Below, piece by piece: positions 1-7,620 of a stretch of 64,000 bases of DNA. Numbering within the stretch: the stretch's first letter is position 1; each line of letters begins with the position of its first letter. The notes below the pieces were generated by a model that did no database searches, had not been told where the DNA came from, and saw only the letters and a program-made list of their open reading frames with translations. The stretch is from assembly GCA_965248605.1 (NCBI GenBank), contig CBDFJV010000007.1, positions 2,108,001 to 2,172,000 of the forward strand, given 5' to 3'. A program made the position numbers and the translations under genes. Origin of the DNA: CAUZJF01 sp965248605 (GTDB lineage: Bacteria; Chloroflexota; Dehalococcoidia; Lucifugimonadales; CAUZJF01).

Positions 1-323
1 ACGGCAGAGAAGCGGTCGCCGAGGCCCAGAAGCGGTTGGAGGAGTCAGGCGCTCGCCCCCAGCTACTGGTCGATTGTAGCCACGGGAACTCAAACAAAGA
101 CCACACCAGGCAGGCCGTTGCGTTCCGAGACGTGGTCGGCCAGCGCGCCGCGGGGAACAGCGGCATCATCGGCTGCATGCTCGAGAGCAATCTGCTCCCC
201 GGAAACCAGACGCTGAACGGCGACGCCTCGAAATTGGCGTACGGCGTCTCCGTCACCGACGGTTGCATCGGCTGGCCGGAGACCGAGGAGCTTCTGACCT
301 CGGCCCACGACCAACTTGGCTAG
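1..323 (+). CDS. aroF: 3-deoxy-7-phosphoheptulonate (DAHP) synthase, C-terminal part
   Basis: The frame is open from the first bases of the window, so the 5' end lies upstream. The visible C-terminal ~107 residues carry hallmarks of class I (AroF/G/H type) DAHP synthase: DCSHGNSNKDH, a GIIGCMLES stretch and TDGCIGWPETEELL near the end. The enzyme condenses phosphoenolpyruvate and erythrose 4-phosphate in the first step of the shikimate pathway. The stop is TAG, 3 bp before the convergent end of the next gene. Which allosteric type it is cannot be told, because the regulatory N-terminus is missing. Confidence 0.9.
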   Translation, partial: GREAVAEAQKRLEESGARPQLLVDCSHGNSNKDHTRQAVAFRDVVGQRAAGNSGIIGCMLESNLLPGNQTLNGDASKLAYGVSVTDGCIGWPETEELLTSAHDQLG

Positions 324-326
324 AAG

Positions 327-1715
327 CTAATCGCCAGGGAGCCATACGCGCAGGTTCTCGTCGCTGCCGGCCGCCACCGCGAAGCGACCGTCGCCCAGGT
401 CGATTGCCCCCAGATTGGTGGTCAGAGTCCCGCCGACAGGGACGGTCCAGGCGACCGCGGCGCCTGACTCAGTGCGCCTGATGCCCGCCAGCTCCGTCAT
501 GTCTTGTGTTGGCACTAGCAACTCAACGCGCCCGTCGCCGTCCATGTCGCCGGCCAGGGCCATGTCCAGGTTCCGGGAGCCTAGCACGTGGGTCGAGAAA
601 CCCGGAAGCTGGGCCACGATCTCCAGCGAATCGCCGTCCAGCCGGTAGAAGCCCACCACTCCGCCGATATGTGGGGTGAGCACCTCCGCGATCTCGGTCT
701 CGCCGTTCGGGCCGAAGGCCGCCACGGCTAGCTGGTGCCGCCAGCGGCTACCCTGGCCAACGGCAGGTCCGGCCGCAATCCGCTGTCCGGACTCGCTGAA
801 GACGACAACCCGCGCCCCCTCGCGAGCGTCGCTGACCGTTACGATGATCTCTAGCTGGCCGTCGCCGGTCAGATCAGTCCAAATGGGCGCGATGCCTTCG
901 ATGACCGCGTTGTCCTCGATCTGGAAGCTCGCGGCCACCTGGCCTCCTCCACGCGTGTCGATCAGGGTGACCCCCTCCGCCTCGGTGGTGTCCCCGAGCA
1001 CCCCGTGAGGTAGACGTCCGGTGGGCCCAGTGAGCACGAGAACGCGCTCCTGCTGGTCGATTAAGAGCCGTGCGTCGGAGAGGGCGTCGATCCCAAGACG
1101 TGCCTGGTACGGCCCGGTCCCGATGACCACGTCGCCGTCGTCGTCTACAGAGACCACGCGGGCTGTCGAAGTCAAGACGACAGGATGGGTAAAGGGCGAG
1201 GGCCCGCCGATTTGGGAGTTCGCGAGCGAAGCGACGTCCTTGTCCAGCCGTAGGAGCGGTGGCATGCCGGGCGGCAGGCGGTCCGGCTTCTTGTCCGCGT
1301 CCTGCACCGTGCCCAAGGCGGAGACTAGAAAAGCCTGGAGATCGCCGTTCTCGTTGACGACCGCCCAAAGGGTCTGTCCGTCCACCGCCGTCCCGACTAC
1401 CCAGCTAGGCGAACCGTCGATTGGGATGTCCAGCACGGTCCCACCCGGAAACGGTCCTTTGCCGTCTACAACGCGATTTCCGTCCGCACGGTGGTGAGTG
1501 TAGCCGAGCTGGATGGTGTAGTCGATCAAAGGGATGTCCGGGGTGGGTGACGGCGCAGCGGGCACCAATGGAGTGACCGGACTCGTAGGCGAGCCGCACG
1601 CGGCAGCCGTCGTGAACAGAAGGCTCGTGATCGCCCAAGAAACGAAACGACGGGTCACGCTGCGAGCTGGAAGACTCGAATGTGACCTGCTGATTGCGGA
1701 ACGCTCACGCTTCAA
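327..1715 (-). CDS. FG-GAP/VCBS-like repeat lipoprotein
   Basis: A ~460-residue exported protein. An early hydrophobic segment (VSWAITSLLFTTAAAC) ends in a lipobox-like TAAAC, so it is probably a lipoprotein on the outer face of the membrane. The body contains FG-GAP/VCBS-type motifs such as DLTGDGQLEIIV and GDMDGDGRVELLVP, typical of calcium-binding beta-propellers. The start is uncertain: TTG at 1715 is the longest, while GTG at 1658 gives a more typical lipoprotein signal (VTRRF then the hydrophobic core); neither has a strong Shine-Dalgarno. It is divergent from the racemase-family gene, with about 50 bp between them. Ligand and function are unknown. Confidence 0.75.
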   Translation of the reverse strand: MKRERSAISRSHSSLPARSVTRRFVSWAITSLLFTTAAACGSPTSPVTPLVPAAPSPTPDIPLIDYTIQLGYTHHRADGNRVVDGKGPFPGGTVLDIPIDGSPSWVVGTAVDGQTLWAVVNENGDLQAFLVSALGTVQDADKKPDRLPPGMPPLLRLDKDVASLANSQIGGPSPFTHPVVLTSTARVVSVDDDGDVVIGTGPYQARLGIDALSDARLLIDQQERVLVLTGPTGRLPHGVLGDTTEAEGVTLIDTRGGGQVAASFQIEDNAVIEGIAPIWTDLTGDGQLEIIVTVSDAREGARVVVFSESGQRIAAGPAVGQGSRWRHQLAVAAFGPNGETEIAEVLTPHIGGVVGFYRLDGDSLEIVAQLPGFSTHVLGSRNLDMALAGDMDGDGRVELLVPTQDMTELAGIRRTESGAAVAWTVPVGGTLTTNLGAIDLGDGRFAVAAGSDENLRVWLPGD

Positions 1716-1763
1716 CTATTCTTGCGCACGGAGTTTGGCCGGACCATCCGCAGAGGTGCCACG

Positions 1764-2996
1764 TTGAAGATAACCGACATCGAGATCATCCCAATCTTTC
1801 CGCCGCTCGCCGAGCGCTACCGTGTCGTGAAGACCAGGTGGCCGACCTACCACCGAGTCGTCTTTAAGGTCCACACGGACGTCGGAATCACGGGCTACGG
1901 CGACTACGACTGGAACGGCCCGCCGCCCCCATTTTCGATGGTCGAGCCGCTGATCGGCCGCAGTCCCTTCGACTTTATGTACAACACGTTCAACCTCGGC
2001 CTCGGGTCCGCCCTGTACGACGTCATGGGCAAGTACCTCGAGGTGCCCGCGTACAAGCTGCTGGGCCAAAAGCTACGCGACGCTGGGACCGTGGCGGCCT
2101 GGTCGTGGGGAGGTGCGTCGCCCGAACAGTTCGCCGGCGACATTCGTCGTGCCGTGGACGAAGGCTACACGATCTTCAAGATCCACGCGAACCCACTGCT
2201 GGACATCATGGAATGGACCCGGGCGGCGGAAGAGGTTGCCCCGTCGGGCTTCAAAATACATTACGACTTCACAGGGCGGTCGAGCCCAACGCCAACCGTC
2301 GGCTCTATGCTTCCCATCATTCGTGAGCTTGAGCAGCACCCCATCGTCGGCTGGATCGAGGACCCGCTCCCCAGGTTCGACGTCGATGGTTGGCGTCAGC
2401 TCCGAGCCAAGAGCCGCATTCCAATCGTGCACGGCGGACAGCCGATGCTGGGCGGGATTCAGGAAGCGATGCTCGGCATGGCCGACATATACATGATCGG
2501 CGGTGACATCGGCGACACGATGGCTCGTGGTATCGCGTACGGGAAGGCGAACCTCCAGGTCATTCTGCAGAACACCGGCGGCACGCTCATGAAGGCGTTC
2601 ACGCTCCACATGGCGTCGGTGCTACCCACAGCGACGGGCCACTCGATCAACCTCGACGACCAATGCGAGTGGGACATAACTACGGAAACCATCCCGGTGG
2701 TGGAGGGGTTCTGCCGCGTACCGGAGGCTCCGGGTCTCGGTCTCGAAGTCGACGAAGACGCTCTCGCCCGCGCGGCGGCCTCTGAGCCGCCGATGCCGCC
2801 CGACTTCATCGGCATAACTCACATGCCAGGCGGCCATACCTTGTACAGCATGGGCCAGCCGCACATCACCAGCCTGACCGGCCGGGAGCAGGCCACGATT
2901 CGGGGTATCAGCTTCGAGCGATGGCTCGATGATGGGAGTCCCGAGTTCCAGAAGACCTTCGAGCGGCTTCAGAACGACGGGAACTACATGGAGTAG
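1764..2996 (+). CDS. Mandelate racemase/muconate-lactonizing enzyme family protein
   Basis: A 410-residue member of the enolase superfamily (MR/MLE group), which abstracts a proton alpha to a carboxylate using metal ions in a TIM barrel. The N-terminal capping domain begins KITDIEIIPI. The barrel strands include IFKIHANP, KIHYDFTG, WIEDPLPRFD and IPIVHGGQPMLGG. The usual KxK is represented by KIH and one metal-ligand region reads IHGGQP-like, so the active site is atypical and the substrate cannot be assigned. TTG at 1764 is preferred because AGAGGT lies 6 bp upstream; another TTG at 1722 would overlap the divergent promoter region. Such acid-sugar dehydratase-like paralogues are common in SAR202-type Chloroflexota (general knowledge). 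Confidence 0.85.
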   Translation: MKITDIEIIPIFPPLAERYRVVKTRWPTYHRVVFKVHTDVGITGYGDYDWNGPPPPFSMVEPLIGRSPFDFMYNTFNLGLGSALYDVMGKYLEVPAYKLLGQKLRDAGTVAAWSWGGASPEQFAGDIRRAVDEGYTIFKIHANPLLDIMEWTRAAEEVAPSGFKIHYDFTGRSSPTPTVGSMLPIIRELEQHPIVGWIEDPLPRFDVDGWRQLRAKSRIPIVHGGQPMLGGIQEAMLGMADIYMIGGDIGDTMARGIAYGKANLQVILQNTGGTLMKAFTLHMASVLPTATGHSINLDDQCEWDITTETIPVVEGFCRVPEAPGLGLEVDEDALARAAASEPPMPPDFIGITHMPGGHTLYSMGQPHITSLTGREQATIRGISFERWLDDGSPEFQKTFERLQNDGNYME

Positions 2997-3028
2997 GTCG
3001 TGCTCGGTGGGGTTTGCCCCCTCCTCAA

Positions 3029-3080
3029 TCCTCCCCCGCAGGGGGAGGAGGTAAATCCCTTCCCTCGCCTCGGGGGAAGG
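3029..3080. repeat. Tandem G/C palindromes (REP-like)
   Basis: Two adjacent hairpins lie in the gap before rsfS. One has a perfect 9-bp stem (3029-3037 with 3041-3049, 3-nt loop). The other has a 7-bp stem (3058-3064 with 3074-3080). The strand is purine-rich on one side and pyrimidine-rich on the other, and related GGGGGAGG/CCTCCCCC blocks repeat within about 80 bp. This looks like a dispersed intergenic palindrome rather than a classical terminator, as there is no T-run. Confidence 0.6.
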
Positions 3081-3115
3081 TTAGGAAGGGGGCACTCGGC
3101 GACCTCGTTCTCCGG

Positions 3116-3145
3116 TTGACCCTCTAGCCGCCTTATACCTATAAT
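3116..3145 (+). promoter_or_regulatory. Promoter of rsfS
   Basis: TTGACC (3116-3121) and a perfect TATAAT (3140-3145) are separated by 18 bp. Initiation 6-7 bp after the -10 box would fall at about 3152, only about 2 nt before the GTG start of rsfS, which suggests a leaderless mRNA. Confidence 0.7.
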
Positions 3146-3153
3146 GCTAGGTA

Positions 3154-3516
3154 GTGGGAACCAAGATCGCACTCCAGCCCGTAGATGTCGCGCGGAAGGC
3201 CGTGGACGTCGCGTCCGATAGGCAAGCCTCGGACATTGTGATGCTGGACATCCGAAAGCTCAGCGATTTCGCTGACTTTTTCGTTATTCTGACCGCCGAG
3301 TCGACGCGCCAGATTGACGACCTGACTGACGAGATCGAGAATGCGCTCGAGTCGCTGGGGGAGATGCGCCACCATACCGAGGGGACGCCGAGCGGAGGCT
3401 GGGTACTCTTGGACTTCGGTGCCGTAATCGTCCACATCTTCCGGCCAGAGGAGCGCGACTACTACCGCCTGGAAGACGCCTGGCCGGGCGCCCTCGAAAC
3501 TGTGCGGCTACTCTAG
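3154..3516 (+). CDS. rsfS: Ribosomal silencing factor RsfS
   Basis: A 120-residue RsfS/Iojap protein, which binds ribosomal protein uL14 and blocks subunit joining when nutrients are short. Family features: SDIVMLDIRKLSDFADFFVI, the STRQIDDL helix, HTEGTPSGGWVLLDFG and VIVHIFRPEERDYYRLEDAW. The start is GTG at 3154. No Shine-Dalgarno is visible, and the promoter just upstream predicts a transcript that begins almost at the start codon. Length is normal for the family. Confidence 0.95.
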   Translation: MGTKIALQPVDVARKAVDVASDRQASDIVMLDIRKLSDFADFFVILTAESTRQIDDLTDEIENALESLGEMRHHTEGTPSGGWVLLDFGAVIVHIFRPEERDYYRLEDAWPGALETVRLL

Positions 3517-3533
3517 CAGCCCGGCTTCGACCA

Positions 3534-4301
3534 TTACTGGGCGGTATAGCCCCCGTCCACGGGCATCGCTATCCCCGTAACAAAAGACGCCTCGTCGGAG
3601 GCCAGGAACAGGACGGCCTTCGCGATCTCTTCAGGCTCTCCGAAGCGCTGCATAGGATGGCGTTTCCTGATCGCCTCGTACAACTCGCGATTTTCCTCGA
3701 GAGGTCGAGTCAAGCCGGTATGCGTGTATCCAGGACAGACGCAGTTGACTCGCAGGTTGTTCCGCGCATGCTCAAGGGCCAAGTTCCTGGTTAGCTGGAC
3801 GACGCCGCCCTTCGATGGCACGTAGGCGCTGAACCCCTTTGCGCCGGTCAGCTCCGAACCCACAAGGCCCATCACCGAAGAGAGGTTGATGATGGAGCCG
3901 CCTCCTCCGCGGAGCATGGCCGGTACCGCGTGCCAGCACATGAGGAACGTGCCCCGGAGGTTGATTCCCATCACCCGGTCCCATATCTCGTCGTGGGACA
4001 TCGTGTCGGGAAGCTGTCGATCGTTGATCCCAGCGCTGTTAACTAGCACGTCGAGGCGTCCGAAGGCGTCGACCGTGTCTGCCACCATCCGCTGAGCGTC
4101 GGCGTCTTTGGATACGTCGCCGCTAGTGGTGACGGCCTCGCCGCCGTCCGCGAGGATCGAGTCCGCGGTCTGCGTCGACGATTCGTCATTTACGTCTGCG
4201 ACGCAGACGTTGGCGCCTTCTGCCGCGAAGAGCGTCGCCGTTGCCCTGCCGATGCCGGAGCCAGCCCCGGATACCAATGCGACCTTTCCCTGAAGCCTCA
4301 T
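3534..4301 (-). CDS. Short-chain dehydrogenase/reductase (SDR)
   Basis: A 255-residue classical SDR with a Rossmann fold. The cofactor motif SGAGSGIG is at residues 11-18. An acidic residue after strand 2 (VADVND) favours NAD(H). NSAG is near residue 88. The catalytic residues are Ser141/142, Tyr160 and Lys164 (YVPSK). The C-terminal FVTGIAMPVDGGYTAQ is typical of the 3-oxoacyl-ACP reductase-like group. The substrate is unknown. It converges with rsfS with an 18-bp gap. ATG start, with GGAGGT about 6 bp upstream on the minus strand. Confidence 0.88.
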   Translation of the reverse strand: MRLQGKVALVSGAGSGIGRATATLFAAEGANVCVADVNDESSTQTADSILADGGEAVTTSGDVSKDADAQRMVADTVDAFGRLDVLVNSAGINDRQLPDTMSHDEIWDRVMGINLRGTFLMCWHAVPAMLRGGGGSIINLSSVMGLVGSELTGAKGFSAYVPSKGGVVQLTRNLALEHARNNLRVNCVCPGYTHTGLTRPLEENRELYEAIRKRHPMQRFGEPEEIAKAVLFLASDEASFVTGIAMPVDGGYTAQ

Positions 4302-4409
4302 GCCGACCTCCTATCGCGAGCGATCGGTATCGATGCTGTGGACCATTGGGATTCCCCTCGTGGGCATGATGATTGCAGGCGACCTCACGTCACAGACGCC
4401 GGTGAATTC

Positions 4410-4991
4410 TCACCACGGAACAACGTCCAGCTGCGGCCAGCAATCCTTCCATCGCTTGACCTTTGCTACGTAGACGTCCTCCGTAATGCTCACCTTATTT
4501 GGCTTGATCGTCATCCCAAATAGGTCGTTAAGCCCGTAAGGAGCGTACACTTCAAATCCACCGTGCAGGTATCTCACGCCGACGCAGGTCGCCGTTGTGG
4601 GCCAAGAGTTGATCGCGTCTTCCACAGACTGGTACGGTCTGATCGCGTAGCCGAAATGCTCCTCGTGCCAGATGTGAACACGAGCCTGGTTCTTGAGGTC
4701 AACCGTTATCGGCACCCCATCGAATACCTCGCGACACTTGCTGATCAACTGACTCTCGGCTTCGTAGCTGACATCGTCTGGGTCATAGTGAGCGAGATCT
4801 AGGTCCTCAATGTACGAATGTGGCGGTATACCCGAGATATGGTTCCAGACAGTCTGAGCGATACACCCTCCGCCCAGGTACCAGCTGGGGAGATCGAGTG
4901 ACTCGGCACGTTTTAGAGCATCCGATATGATGGGGCTTTGTCCCAGAGCGGTCTGCAAAGAGTGGATCTGTAGTTCCAGGCCCTTATTCAT
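4410..4991 (-). CDS. Nucleotidyltransferase-like protein (DUF925/COG3575)
   Basis: A 193-residue protein that resembles the DUF925 nucleotidyltransferase-fold family: WYLGGGCIAQTVWNHISG (residues ~38-55), an acidic IEDLDLAHYDPDDVSYEAE block, VDLKNQARVHIW, and the terminal APYGLNDLFGMTIKPN. Family members are predicted nucleotidyltransferases of unknown substrate. ATG at 4991 is chosen because the family begins near here; an upstream in-frame start at 5063 would add 24 residues without family support. Base composition looks more AT-rich than its neighbours, so recent acquisition is possible (impression only). Confidence 0.75.
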   Translation of the reverse strand: MNKGLELQIHSLQTALGQSPIISDALKRAESLDLPSWYLGGGCIAQTVWNHISGIPPHSYIEDLDLAHYDPDDVSYEAESQLISKCREVFDGVPITVDLKNQARVHIWHEEHFGYAIRPYQSVEDAINSWPTTATCVGVRYLHGGFEVYAPYGLNDLFGMTIKPNKVSITEDVYVAKVKRWKDCWPQLDVVPW

Positions 4992-5120
4992 ATGACATAT
5001 CAACCACCTGGGCAAATCAACCTGCGCCTCGCCGCCCACACCGCCCGCCCGTAATCGCCGCATCTCCTCAATCGTTTCTATTAAGACGTCTCGGCATCAG
5101 GCGGCACCGCTTGATCTCCA

Positions 5121-7082
5121 CTACTCCTGGGGTGTGAAGTCCAGGGGGAACTCCTTCGAAAAGTAGACGTGGGCGTCTTCGCTTCCCAATGGTGTAGCAA
5201 GCTCGCGGAACAGGAAGTAGTCGATGGCGGTCCGCCAGGAGTCAGGTTCGAGAAGGCCTCCCACGAAATCCATAACCGTCACACCCTTGTAGCCCTCTGG
5301 GAACCACCACCGGTGCTTGATCCGTTGCCCTTCGGTGAACCGGTCTGCCAGCAGGGGCTCCGCCTGGGCGATGTTCTTGTCGTGCACCAGAAGTACCGAA
5401 GCGTCCGGGGTTGATTGCGGCGGCGAAGTCTCGTACGACGGCCAACCGACGCGCGTGTTACCCCTCAGGTACCAGGCCCAGGGCCAGGTGAACCCGCTCG
5501 TCGAGTCTACAGTGACGGGCAGGGTGGTCGGGTCCTCGACCGCGCTCAGCTGCCGGGAGAGACGGGCAATGTCCGGCGATGTTTGCGTGTAGACCATCAT
5601 TTCAACCGGCACGTCACCGTTAGTGTACGTGACCCTCCACCCGGCCTGGATGCTCAGCGCGAGGAGCGCTACAACCAGCGGTATCAGTGCCATATGAGGA
5701 CTAGGGCGTCGCCACTGGATTCCCCGAACGAAGTCGCCCAGAAACCTCCCTCCGAGGACTATGAGAGGTAGAGTTATGTTGACCAGTAGCCAGGGCATTT
5801 TTTCGCTGGCGACCGTATAAAGGACCCAGGTCGTGGCGGCCCAGTACACCAGGAAAAGGCCGAAGCGGTCTCTGCGTCTGAAGTAGTAGATACCGCCAAG
5901 AATTGCCAGGAGGAGCGGCAGGAACTCGTAGATCGACGTAATAAGGATGTAGTAGTACCAGGGCTGGCCGCCTCTCGCCTCTCCCTGCTGAACTACCCAG
6001 TAGCCAAGCCCTTGCCACACTCCGGAACCGATTCCCCCAGGGTGCGTGAAGAAGGTCGAATAGAGAGTCGCCCAGACGACGTAAAAGATAACCGCGGCCT
6101 TCAGCCACACGGCTTTGTTCCACTTGGTGCCGAGGGCGATCGATATCCAGAGAACGGCAAGTACGGCGATGGCCGCTATGACCAGCCCGCCTCGAGCCGG
6201 GGCCCCTATTGGACTACCTTCACCCACAGGGCTAGCCAGGACGAGGCCTGACCAGCTAAGCAGGGGAGTGTCCTGGAAGACGCTAATGAGCGCCGTCCAC
6301 TGAGGCAGTGTCAAAGTGACTAGAAGCAGCAGGAACGACGCCTCGCGAGAGAGGCCTGACATGGATAGCGAACGGACCGTGGTCGTCCACAGGCCCGCGG
6401 CCAAACGAAGTATCGCTACCGGCGGCGATACTTCGCCGACTGCTACCCGAGAGCGAATAGACGACCAGTTCCTCGAGAGCAGTACGAGGACCAGGTAAAG
6501 CCCAAGGGTCGCGGTCACGATGTACGAGGTCTCTTTGGTCGCGAAGGCCAGCGCCAAGAGGGCCGCTGAGAAGTAGAGATAGCGGTGCCGGCCCTCCTCG
6601 ATGTAGCGCCACATACACGCCACGAGCCCGAATGTCCACAATGCAATCAGTATGTCGTTGCGCGCGAATCTGCTGAAATACAGCAGGACCGGCGAGAACG
6701 CGAGCATCGCCGAAACGAAAATTGCGCCTAGGGTCCCGAGTCTTGGCCGCAGGAAGAACGGCAAGCCCACAAGCAACGTGCCCGCTATGGCGTAGACAAG
6801 CCTCGCGCTCACATCGCTGTCCCCGAAGAGGACGAACGCTCCCGCGGTCGCCTCCATTTGGAAGGGGCCATGCATCATAGGGTTGTGGATGAAGCCTTGT
6901 CCGTTAGCCAGGTACCAGGCGTAGGTCGCGTGGAGGCTCTCGTCGTGGTGCATTGCGCGGGACCCGAGGTCCCACAGCCGCATGGTCGCCGCGACGAACA
7001 TGAGGCTCAGGTAGGCGGCGGCTTCCCACCGGCCGACCTGCGGCCAGGTGATGCGCTTGGGGTCGAGTCTATCTAGGTTCAT
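5121..7082 (-). CDS. TIGR03663-family membrane glycosyltransferase-like protein
   Basis: A ~653-residue polytopic protein with roughly a dozen hydrophobic segments. The first loop carries RAMHHDESLHATYAW with the acidic residues expected for a GT-C/PMT-type glycosyltransferase that uses a polyprenyl-phosphate sugar. This matches the TIGR03663 (Agl23-like) family known mainly from Chloroflexota and Archaea. The C-terminus is a soluble extracytoplasmic region. ATG at 7082 gives a family-like N-terminus just before the first TM. GTG at 7172 would overlap the HIT stop (GTGA), a translationally coupled alternative. It lies beside the HIT gene and the DUF2298 gene, its usual phylogenetic partner. 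Confidence 0.8.
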   Translation of the reverse strand: MNLDRLDPKRITWPQVGRWEAAAYLSLMFVAATMRLWDLGSRAMHHDESLHATYAWYLANGQGFIHNPMMHGPFQMEATAGAFVLFGDSDVSARLVYAIAGTLLVGLPFFLRPRLGTLGAIFVSAMLAFSPVLLYFSRFARNDILIALWTFGLVACMWRYIEEGRHRYLYFSAALLALAFATKETSYIVTATLGLYLVLVLLSRNWSSIRSRVAVGEVSPPVAILRLAAGLWTTTVRSLSMSGLSREASFLLLLVTLTLPQWTALISVFQDTPLLSWSGLVLASPVGEGSPIGAPARGGLVIAAIAVLAVLWISIALGTKWNKAVWLKAAVIFYVVWATLYSTFFTHPGGIGSGVWQGLGYWVVQQGEARGGQPWYYYILITSIYEFLPLLLAILGGIYYFRRRDRFGLFLVYWAATTWVLYTVASEKMPWLLVNITLPLIVLGGRFLGDFVRGIQWRRPSPHMALIPLVVALLALSIQAGWRVTYTNGDVPVEMMVYTQTSPDIARLSRQLSAVEDPTTLPVTVDSTSGFTWPWAWYLRGNTRVGWPSYETSPPQSTPDASVLLVHDKNIAQAEPLLADRFTEGQRIKHRWWFPEGYKGVTVMDFVGGLLEPDSWRTAIDYFLFRELATPLGSEDAHVYFSKEFPLDFTPQE

Positions 7083-7168
7083 CTCAGAAGTACGTAGCAG
7101 CTCATTAGCCTTAGGCCGGCCGCAGTTTGTCGTAGCCACGCCTGATCTGCATTGCGGCGGCGTCCAGA

Positions 7169-7558
7169 TCACCGCGGCTTGGCCGAGCCGACCAGTCGAT
7201 ATCTAACCTGAACCCGTCTCCCTTTGAACCTCGGAATAACGTTCATGTGTACGTGGAAGACGTCCTGAAAGGCCGCTTCGCCGTCGGCCAGGAAGAGGTT
7301 AACGCCTTCGCACTTCAGGCCCGACTGTCGAAGGGCCTGCTCTATCCGCTGCGTGATCTTGAAGAGATGCATGCCGGTCTGCTCGTCCATGTCGCGCATG
7401 TTGCTGGCGTGTTCTTTAGGGACGACCATGGCATGTCCTGGATTGATCGGCTGGATCGTCATGATAGCGATTACAACGTCGTCCTCATATACGACGCTGG
7501 CCGGCGCTTCACGTTTGACAATCGCGCAGAAGACGCAGCCGTTTTCTGGTTCGCTCAT
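7169..7558 (-). CDS. HIT family nucleotide hydrolase/transferase
   Basis: A 129-residue histidine-triad protein with the zinc-type CVFC (residues 8-11), INPGHAMVVPKEH, and the triad region FHVHMNVIPR. The first two triad histidines are His102 and His104 (the second being the family nucleophile), but the third position is Asn106. The family cleaves nucleotidyl phosphoramidates or diadenosine polyphosphates. It sits between two large membrane protein genes on the same strand, and its TGA overlaps a possible GTG start of the next gene by 4 bp. Confidence 0.88.
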   Translation of the reverse strand: MSEPENGCVFCAIVKREAPASVVYEDDVVIAIMTIQPINPGHAMVVPKEHASNMRDMDEQTGMHLFKITQRIEQALRQSGLKCEGVNLFLADGEAAFQDVFHVHMNVIPRFKGRRVQVRYRLVGSAKPR

Positions 7559-7620
7559 CTCCAGGTCTCGTTTGTTTCAGGCAACCAACAGATGTTCCCC
7601 GTTCTGGAGCGTCGACCCCG

